Shown here: positions 56,283-64,000 of the stretch, piece after piece | Numbering within the stretch: the stretch's first letter is position 1 | Layout of the letters: each line of letters starts with the position of its first letter | Made by a program: the position numbers and the translations under genes | Source: Lamellibrachia satsuma | Taxonomy: Eukaryota; Annelida; Polychaeta; Sabellida; Siboglinidae | DNA length: 64,000 bases | Assembly: GCA_033239005.1 (NCBI GenBank) | Contig: BSQZ01000030.1 | Span: 1 to 64,000, forward strand | Direction of reading: 5' to 3' | The notes under the pieces: model-generated | Told to the model about the DNA's origin: nothing | Seen by the model: the letters and a program-made list of their open reading frames with translations, nothing else | Databases searched by the model: none

Positions 56283-58336
56283 ACACAATACAATATTTAT
56301 TTTTAAGTCCATAGGGATTATGTCCCATGGAAGTTTGTCCTGTGTGATTATGTCCTGGGTTCAGTAATAACGTGTGGGGAGGGTGCCATAAAAAGGAACA
56401 AAAGGTTGTTCTAACAGGAATAACAACTACTTCACAAATAGCCTTAGGTATTGAGAGGGTAGGCATATATTGTTGAGTGCACATTAAAATGTACTACAAC
56501 CCCCATATTATTCCGTGGGGATTTTTTTCGCAAGTGATAACAATTTATATTTGTATGAAATGAGATTGGTTAATCGCTACACTTAAATGACAGCATGACA
56601 GGTAGGAGAAGAATTAATTGACATCAGCATTGGAGGGATTATCCCAGACGTACACTTTATTGATCTGATGCTGGTTGTGCCATTCCCTCCTGGTTACGCC
56701 ATTGTTTATTTACTTGCACAGTCTGCCGAATGTGTTTCTGTAGTATGAGAATTCATTCTCATACTGAATGTTGGAGGTGTGGAGATGTAGTCAGTTATTT
56801 AACATGGGTTCTAGAATCGTTTCTATGCTGGCTGAATGTTGAACTACCGGCGTATTGGTGATGTTGCTGTCTTGTTAATGACTAACTTGACTGGTTTTAG
56901 TGTCTATAACCTGAGATACATGCGACTACTTGAAGTGTTCGTCTTGAAGAGTGATTCTGCTGGGAATACCATTGAATACACTTGTGGTTAGTGCTAGAAG
57001 TGTGATGACTGCTAGTTACAATTGAGACTGCTACAATATTATGGATTACCACAAGCCATGCATGGAGACAATGTTTTATCTTTGTTGTGATTTGTAATGA
57101 TATTTCACACATCTCTATGTGGACCCCACAGGACTGTTCAGATCGGCTTGAGAAACCATCTGTTTAGCAGAGTGAGTCTACGTTGGCATTTCCAGCACTG
57201 CTGCAGTCATGATTATGCATGATGATTGCCTGTGGTAATACAGGTGAAACCATATGAGATCCATGCGGATGCAGCAAACATTCTGCTAGTCGGCATCAAC
57301 CTTAATGGGTTCCTGCGACAGAATCAATTGAACACTCTTTGTTGATCACCTTTGTTTCGGAAACTGCACGCAGCTGCTCCCAGTTTTTCTGATCACTGCA
57401 ATTGATGTGTTTATGGTTCTCTGGCTGTCTGTCACACCTGGCGTAGTGTAGAGTTAGTGTGGGTCTGACGAGACATGCATCATGCATTGATTACCACGCT
57501 GGCATTCCATATGTCCTGCATGCATGCAGCACAGCAATGTCACACAAGACTAAAGTGACAACCCCAACGCCAGATTCAGGTTTGTGTCTCTGTATCTGCA
57601 GGGGAAACTAGATTCTTAGAAATTTACTGTGGATCTGTTTGTTGTCATGTTTCTTAGCATTGCTCAGATACAGAGAAATAACTAGATAGATGTATGAAGG
57701 CAACTGGTATCTGATGGTTTCACAGAATCAATAACCTTATGTAAGTCTAAATGCCTAGCATAGTGGCATCTGATCTCTGACAAGAAAAATTACAGAGGGA
57801 ATTAGGACACAAGAGAAATAATCCATGTTTTCTTTATTCAATTTACTAATACACAATTACTATGTCATTATTTCCTGTTCCAGTTTCATATTGTACAATT
57901 TATCAATATTCCAAAAAAAAATTATGACAATGTTTGCTGTGCTGTGTTTATTTTACCTTTTTTCAGATTTGTTTACATTATGCCTTTTATCAATGTACCA
58001 TTTTTCTCAAGGATATTTCCTGAGCTGTTTTTTACTCGTCTTGTTTTCCTATATGCGTGTCGTAAAGGTGACATCCCCGGTGACGTAGAATGATGCAGTG
58101 TCTCTAAAGTCTCATGTAGTTTCTCTCTCTCGCTGTCAATCGAGGTAGTGACTAACAACTGCTCACTTGGTTCATATTGTAGGAGTCCTCTCCAAGCTTG
58201 TACCACTGCTTTGAGTCTATATAGTCTGCTTGAGTCTATTTTGCTTTACTTCATCTTTGTATCTAAGTTTGAGGGCTGCCTCTGTTTTTAGTACCTTCCG
58301 ATAATTGAAAGAATAGCGTTTGTTTGTTACTGCTGG
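56283..58336. other. Intron, no gene seen
   Basis: No supportable exon. Short open frames on both strands lack motifs. Confidence 0.4.
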
Positions 58337-58420
58337 ATCTCACAGCACACCAACACCTGTATTTTGCTGCTGTTGTAGATCTCACAGCACACCAACACCT
58401 GTATTTTGCTGCTGTTGTAG
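58337..58420 (+). repeat. Two 42-bp copies of a 3' splice junction upstream of the exon
   Basis: ATCTCACAGCACACCAACAC followed by CTGTATTTTGCTGCTGTTGT and AG occurs twice, head to tail. Each copy ends in TTTTGCTGCTGTTGTAG, the same acceptor that precedes the exon at 58421, and each begins with the exon's first bases ATCTCA. The acceptor is therefore present at 58378 and at 58420. Confidence 0.9.
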
Positions 58421-58488
58421 ATCTCAAGACCCAGGAGGAACTACTCCGAACCACCCAACTTGTCTACAGCTGCCAGGCGGGCAAGATG
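58421..58488 (+). CDS. Exon of the unidentified plus-strand gene
   Basis: The acceptor is TTTTGCTGCTGTTGTAG and the donor GTGAGT; length 68 nt, entering with two bases and leaving in phase 0. It reads LKTQEELLRTTQLVYSCQAG, then KM. Joined to 51557 or 48453 the first codon becomes Asp. It continues directly into VPRLREPRQLYG of the next exon. I recognise a conserved-looking protein but not its family. Confidence 0.7.
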
Positions 58489-58674
58489 GTGAGTTGTCAT
58501 ATGAGGAGATGCTCTTAAGCCATGTCCACAGTAAACATTAAATCAAATACTAATAATGATAATAATAATAATTATATGAACACTTCTATAACACCCAAAT
58601 CTTCAGAAGCCCAGACTCAGAAATGCATAAAAAGGGTTACCGGTATGCAATCTTGAAATCGATATGCAATGTTA
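58489..58674. other. Intron start
   Basis: Contains a short (AAT)n tract near 58550-58570. Confidence 0.4.
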
Positions 58675-59364
58675 AAGTTATCGGATGGTTGAACAAGCTA
58701 GGGAGCTAAGGAGGGTAAATTATCGGATGGATGAACACGCTAGGGAGCTAAGGAGGGTAAATTATCGGATGGATGAACACGATAGGGAGCTAAGGATGGT
58801 AAATTATCGGATGAATGAACATGCTAGGGAGCTAAGGAGGGTAAATTATCGGATGGATGAACACGCTAGGGAGCTAAGGAGGGTAAGTTATTGGATGGAT
58901 GAACACACTAGGGAGCTAAGGAGGGTAAATTATCAGATGGATAAACATGCTAGGGAGCTAAGGAGGGTAAGTTATCGGATGGATGAACACGCTAGTGAGC
59001 TAAGGAGGGTAAATTATCAGATGGATGAACACGCTAGGGAGCTAAGGAGGGTAAATTATCGGATGGATGAACATGCTAGGGAGCTAAGGATGGTAAATTA
59101 TCGGATGAATGAACATGCTAGGGAGCTAAGGAGGGTAAATTATCGGATGGATGAACACGCTAGGGAGCTAAGGAGGGTAAGTTATTGGATGGATGAACAC
59201 ACTAAGGAGCTAAGGAGGGTAAATTATCAGATGGATAAACATGCTAGGGAGCTAAGGAGGGTAAGTTATCGGATGGATGAACACGCTAGGGAGCTAAGGA
59301 GGGTAAGTTATCGGATGGATGAACACACTAGGGAGCTAAGGAGGGTAAGCATGTTAAAAAGATA
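58675..59364 (+). repeat. 42-bp intronic minisatellite, 16 copies, open in the sense frame
   Basis: The unit GGATGAACACGCTAGGGAGC followed by TAAGGAGGGTAAATTATCGGAT translates as MDEHARELRRVNYR without stops for 226 codons. Units 3-7 and 10-14 share the same variant order (RMVNYR, MNEH, SYW, T at position 5, MDKH), so a seven-unit (294-bp) higher-order repeat exists. It lies between two exons of the plus-strand gene and has no flanking splice signals that would make it an exon, so I call it non-coding. Confidence 0.88.
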
Positions 59365-59873
59365 AGTCTTCACATGACAGCGATATATTTTATTGTTTCC
59401 TACTGTTGTATTGCTCCCACTTCACAGCCAACAGAGGGATGGGGGATTATATTTAATAGAACAGATTATGGCTAATACCTCCATTTAATAGTATGAAAGA
59501 CCACACAGCAATCCCAATTTACACATCGGTTTATTATAACAAATACAATCTCAACATCTGGTAAAATAGTTGGCTTATAAAGTAGTCACAGCCAAGTCAA
59601 ATTTAGAGCATCTTAAAATGTATAATAACCAACCAAGAGAGAGTGCTCTGGCCCTCTACAGGGTAATTAAATACTGTGTGGCGCCCTCTGGTGCTTAAAA
59701 TACATATATGTCTACTCACCCTACGATTCTACTGACCAAACACTAATAGGGAGTGAATTCCAAAGAAATGACACCATGTCCCTATTGCCCATATTTACCC
59801 CACCAATTTGTAAATAATTTATGTTTTGCATGTTTTATGCAGCACATGACCAACCCCGAGATTTTTGTTTCAG
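59365..59873. other. Intron, no gene seen
   Basis: Non-coding sequence before the exon at 59874. Confidence 0.45.
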
Positions 59874-59950
59874 GTCCCCCGACTGAGGGAGCCGCGTCAG
59901 CTCTACGGCCTCAGTGCACATGAGTTTGGACCTCAGCAAGTGGCTCGCTG
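59874..59950 (+). CDS. Exon of the unidentified plus-strand gene
   Basis: The acceptor is TTTTTGTTTCAG. The frame is phase 0, as required after 58488, and reads VPRLREPRQLYGLSAHEFGP, then QQVAR plus TG. The donor GTAGAA is weak. If the donor is ignored the frame hits TAG at once; spliced to 60472 the split codon becomes TGG and the frame goes on as WPSDIQV. The exact phase fit supports this weak donor. Confidence 0.7.
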
Positions 59951-60471
59951 GTAGAAGGCTTTGTTATCTATTTGCAGTCCATCATTTGCGGTTTCAACAA
60001 TCAAATGTTTTCCTGGGAAAAAAGATTTACTTTGAATGAAATAATGTTCCACTATATTTACCAGTAGACATTGTCATATTGCATGTCTGGAGGTCAGGTG
60101 AGCGGAACTCAGACAATGAATGAGTTTTTTCATCATGAATTTGGTGCGGGTTTCCATATTAGAGACCTGAAAAGGAACAAACCATCTTAGGTGTTAATTC
60201 GTATTGCGTGACAACCATAACATACATGTACACCCAAAGAGATACAGTTAACAGAATCACTTCGGGCCAGAGCAGATTAATTCACTTAAGCAACCCATAC
60301 AATGGGAATAAGGAATCTGTTTCTACTAAACTGCTGATTGTGTTATCTGCAATTCTGTTAAGCGGAGTCTACTGTAATGCATTTTTAATCAAATCATGTT
60401 TAGTGGCATACAATTGGTTAAATTTAAAATATTTTAAAAGGTCTGTTACAAAGTTGCTTTGTATTTGTCAG
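59951..60471. other. Intron, no gene seen
   Basis: A 90-codon open frame at 60208-60480 overlaps the next exon in another frame and has no motif. Confidence 0.45.
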
Positions 60472-60554
60472 GCCAAGTGACATCCAAGTGGCAGTGGAGA
60501 GAATCAAACACATCGACTATGTGCCTCCAGAGCCAGAGCCCTTCTATAGGCCCA
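60472..60554 (+). CDS. Exon of the unidentified plus-strand gene
   Basis: The acceptor is TTGTATTTGTCAG and the donor GTAAGT; length 83 nt, entering with one base and leaving with one base. It reads PSDIQVAVERIKHIDYVPPE, then PEPFYRP. Combined exons give VARWPSDIQVAVERIKHID, a continuous conserved-looking stretch. The gene must continue to the right, since no stop is reached. Confidence 0.7.
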
Positions 60555-61734
60555 GTAAGTCAGACAGTTACATTTGGCCAGTAGGCAGTTCTGCCACTTC
60601 ACACAGATGTTGGCATTTCAGTTGGTCATTGATGTCTAGACAGTAGACAATTGTTCTGTTCCTGACATATATTAGTGTACCAATCATAAAGTAATGCATT
60701 GGTCAACTGCTGTTTAACACATATTTGTTGTGATAAGTTGCATGTAACTGATATTTTAATGCTGGTTATTAAACGTGTTATGCCAAAATTCATAGCCAAC
60801 AAAGAACAAATTTAGAAAAAAAAACAACAGTGAGATATGATTGAAGGTTACAACAACACAACATCGATATTCAATGGATAAGAAATCTTAGTAACATATC
60901 TAAACTCATTAATTTTGCAAACAGTTGTTAGGTCTTGAAAGTAATGCAGTGTGTATTGCAACACTGCAGTACACAGTACTCTTGAGTGTTGTGCCCATCC
61001 CTACCCAGAATAAAGAGATCATTTCTTCTATTGAACTATGGCATACAACAAGAGCCAATAATTAAGTACATTGGCCTTGTCATGGTCTAGAAATAACTAC
61101 ACCAACAGCTGTCTATTGTTGTTGTTGTCATTATCGAACTATTCAGCAAACTGGAAATGCAGTTACAAAGATCATCCTGGCCATAAGCCATTCAGTCTGA
61201 CAAATCACCTGCATGGTGCCTAAGATAATAATAACTATATGGGAAAATTACATCTTCACTGTATGAAACAACCAGCATGAGATTGCAGATACCGCAACCA
61301 GATACCACACATGTGAAGACACGTAACTCTACTTTATCTCAGGTCATTTTGCCCATTCACACTTATGTGTGGCTGTCAGTCTCATATATTTCTGGTCGAG
61401 GTGTACTTACGTGTACTGCATGGTATCTCACCTTTGTGTATTCATAAGTTTGTGTTGTATTTACTACTTTACCATTGATGTGATTAGCAGTATAAAAAAT
61501 AAGTAGATATACCAACACAATTTGTTTGTATAATAAAGATAACATTTTGTCTGGAGAGATAAAATTCCCAAAATATCTGGAGAGAAACAATTATTTTTTT
61601 GAGAGATGAAATAATGTCGAATTTTACATTCCAAGAGACCAGAACATCAATTCATTCAATAAACACATTAATGTATTTAAGGTTGCTAAGGACTCGAAAT
61701 GTTATTGAAGGGCAATACCAGCCTTGCATTTCAC
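60555..61734. other. Intron, no gene seen
   Basis: Non-coding sequence. No exon compatible with phase 1 entry is convincing here. Confidence 0.4.
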
Positions 61735-61860
61735 CATGTGTGCAGCCATGCATGTCACCATGTATTCGGAAGTGCATGTCACCATGTATGCAGTCATGCA
61801 TGTCACCATGTGTTTGGAAGTGAATGTCACCATGTATGCAGTCATGCATGTCAGTATAGT
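61735..61860. repeat. 24-bp minisatellite, about 5 copies
   Basis: CATGCATGTCACCATGTATG followed by CAGT alternates with a TT(T/C)GGAAGTG variant, a 48-bp two-unit pattern. Confidence 0.85.
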
Positions 61861-61924
61861 AATACATAATATGTTAGGTTCATAGAATACAGCTGCTACA
61901 ATGCACGAATTAGTTTTTTAGCTG

Positions 61925-61928
<4 letters not shown>

Positions 61929-61968
<40 letters not shown>

Positions 61969-62007
61969 ATGTATGTATGTATGTATATATATATTTATAT
62001 ATATATT

Positions 62008-62098
<91 letters not shown>
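61929..62098. repeat. (TA)n microsatellite with TATG and TTTA variants
   Basis: TA runs flank a GTGTGTGTATGTATGTATGT segment near 61959-61985. Confidence 0.95.
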
Positions 62099-62101
<3 letters not shown>

Positions 62102-62750
62102 CCCAATGGGTGGATTTCTTTCCACGCATATATCTGTTGTTTATCAACTATTTTGACAGACATGTGTGAGTAGTTTTAATAATATAACAATGCAAAATTA
62201 ATATATTTTACAGTGAAATCCATGCAGCAAAACAGGTCACTTTGTTTTTAGTCATATAACCGCAAAATGCTACTATAGTTGGGTTCCAAGTGTTTAAGCT
62301 TTATAGTGAGGATTAAGTCTTTTGGGTCGAATTTTTCAAGTACAACTGTTAGATTAGCATAATAGAATTGATAGCCATAACAAGTTTCTGTAAATTCAGT
62401 AATGATATCACACAACCCTAGAAGAACCAGGCACTTAGTAATAACAGTTGATCATTCGCACAGTACACAAATAGAACTTGTAAACAAATTGCATTCAACA
62501 AGCATACACTTGGTAATATACAACCACAGTCCACATGCTGCTATAGTGCCAATTACCGCTCTGCTGAATGTGTGAAGATGCAATTTGGATTAAGGTCAAT
62601 TAAGGAAGATTTGCTTGCTAAATATTAGTAGACCAGTGGTCAAACCTCCAGCCTTTAAATCAGCGGAAGCCAATTCAAAATGCTTTGGACCAATTCAGTT
62701 AGCCAAACTGCTCACCTTATCAGCTCACCTCCATAAATTTCTCCTGTCAG
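62099..62750. other. Intron, no gene seen
   Basis: AT-rich non-coding sequence. Confidence 0.4.
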
Positions 62751-62785
62751 CCATGGCTGGGTTGGACTGTATTAGGGATGTACAG
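62751..62785 (+). CDS. Possible 35-nt exon of the plus-strand gene
   Basis: An acceptor (AAATTTCTCCTGTCAG) and a donor (GTCAGT) bound 35 nt. Entering with two bases, it would extend the exon at 60554 in frame as T-MAGLDCIRDVQ and leave in phase 0. The phase fit is encouraging, but the segment is too short to judge by itself. Confidence 0.25.
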
Positions 62786-62985
62786 GTCAGTTTGTCTGAA
62801 TGTTTTGATCTGGATCATTTATAGAAGAATGTAAGCATAGAAACTAACTGGATACATCTTCAATGGACATGCAGGTAGCAGACCTTTTTCACAGCATTTT
62901 CAGTGTTTTGGCCAACGGGAAACTGACATTCATTATTTACTGAATTTGCCTCGATTACACAGATTCCATCATGTGGAGCCCCTTG
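62786..62985. other. Spacer before the terminal array
   Basis: Non-coding on present evidence. The minus-strand frame of the array continues here as GICVIEANSVNNECQF before a stop, without recognisable motif. Confidence 0.35.
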
Positions 62986-62989
62986 TGAT

Positions 62990-64000
62990 ATATGATGATG
63001 TACAATGCTCACAATGACACCACCATGTGGGTTGTACAGTACATGTACAGTGCTCACAATGACACCACCATGTGGGTTGTACAGTACATGTACAGTGCTC
63101 GCAATGACACCACCGTGTGGGTTGTACAGTACATGTACAGTGCTCACAATGACACCACCATGTGGGTTGTACAGTACATGTACAGTGCTCGCATTGACAC
63201 CACCATGTGGGTTGTACAGTACATGTACAGTGCTCGCAATGACACCACCGTGTGGGTTGTACAGTACATGTACAGTGCTCACAATGACACCACCATGTGG
63301 GTTGTACAGTACATGTACAGTGCTCGCAATGACACCACCGTGTGGGTTGTACAGTACATGTACAGTGCTCACAATGACACCACCGTGTGGGTTGTACAGT
63401 ACATGTACAGTGCTCACAATGACACCACCATGTGGGTTGTACAGTACATGTACAGTGCTCGCAATGACACCACCGTGTGGGTTGTACAGTACATGTACAG
63501 TGCTCACAATGACACCACCATGTGGGTTGTACAGTACATGTACAGTGCTCACAATGACACCACCATGTGGGTTGTACAGTACATGTACAGTGCTCACAAT
63601 GACACCACCATGTGGGTTGTACAGTACATGTACAGTGCTCACAATGACACCACCATGTGGGTTGTACAGTACATGTACAGTGCTCGCAATGACACCACCG
63701 TGTGGGTTGTACAGTACATGTACAGTCCTCACAATGACACCACCATGTGGGTTGTACAGTACATGTACAGTGCTCGCAATGACCCCACCGTGTGGGTTGT
63801 ACAGTACATGTACAGTGCTCGCAATGACACCACCATGTGGGTTGTACAGTACATGTACAGTGCTCACAATGACACCACCATGTGGGTTGTACAGTACATG
63901 TACAGTGCTCGCAATGACACCACCGTGTGGGTTGTACAGTACATGTACAGTGCTCGCAATGACACCACCATGTGGGTTGTACAGTACATGTACAGTGCTC
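62990..64000. repeat. 45-bp minisatellite, more than 22 copies, runs off the window
   Basis: The unit is GTACATGTACAGTGCTC(A/G)C followed by AATGACACCACC(A/G)TGTGGG and TTGTACA. Almost all variation is at the two A/G positions, both CpG/CpA sites, and the two tend to vary together. The minus strand is open (STVHVLYNPHGGVI) because 45 is divisible by three. No gene is inferred. Confidence 0.95.

Noticed and set aside
62860..63867. 335-codon minus-strand frame of NPHGGVI(V/A)STVHVLY repeats
   Set aside because: The 45-bp unit length is divisible by three, and variation is at CpG sites without coding pattern. There is no signal peptide, no splice sites and no non-repeat domain.

Overview
This window is eukaryotic, animal nuclear DNA. 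It is AT-rich, has almost no long open frames outside retrotransposons, shows short exon-like segments bounded by AG/GT splice signals, and is dominated by non-LTR (LINE) retrotransposon wreckage, tandem repeats and TA microsatellites. The CR1/jockey-type LINEs, the abundance of minisatellites and a fibronectin-III-like extracellular repeat gene suggest a marine invertebrate, plausibly a mollusc or other lophotrochozoan. That placement is an inference; nothing here fixes the species. There are no operons, no CRISPR array and no tRNA or rRNA gene that I can support.

Layout. 1-17 kb is a LINE graveyard. It holds fragments of at least four LINE lineages, some nested, mixed with 24-bp and 37-bp satellites, a small hairpin element and an L1-like ORF1 remnant. 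One family, here called LINE-A, ends in a 10-bp 3' repeat (AATCTTGTTA) and occurs four times: 3541-4979 minus, with a nearly intact RT; 14632-16735 minus, EN plus RT but dead; 25478-25872 plus; and 29393-29665 minus. 17-24 kb holds 26-bp, 17-bp and 52/53-bp arrays around minus-strand exon candidates (20.3-20.9 kb and 24.6-25.2 kb) and a duplicated coding-like block (16.7 and 19.4 kb). 26.2-28.3 kb is a 40-bp satellite with a 24-unit higher-order duplication.

28.7-35.2 kb, minus strand, contains nine exon-like blocks of a multi-domain extracellular repeat protein (YYVTVRAIN, VDLTPP and similar motifs). In-frame stops and frameshifts occur in most blocks, so it is probably a pseudogene. A 180-bp almost perfect palindrome sits in one of its introns. 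38.2-40.9 kb is a 2.7-kb element with roughly 0.5-kb terminal inverted repeats and no recognisable transposase.

48-61 kb, plus strand, carries at least four phase-compatible exons of a real but unidentified gene (51410-51557, 58421-58488, 59874-59950, 60472-60554), probably joined by a fifth at 48280-48453. Their introns contain TA microsatellites and an in-frame 42-bp minisatellite. The window ends inside a 45-bp array.

The most unusual theme is tandem amplification of splice junctions. A donor junction is repeated about 28 times (22.2-23.7 kb) and again twice beside its likely parent exon at 20.8 kb. An acceptor junction is triplicated at 58.34-58.42 kb. Exon-edge fragments are repeated at 31.5 and 32.7-33.1 kb. 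All product names and exon calls are from reading motifs and splice signals by eye, without database searches or transcripts.
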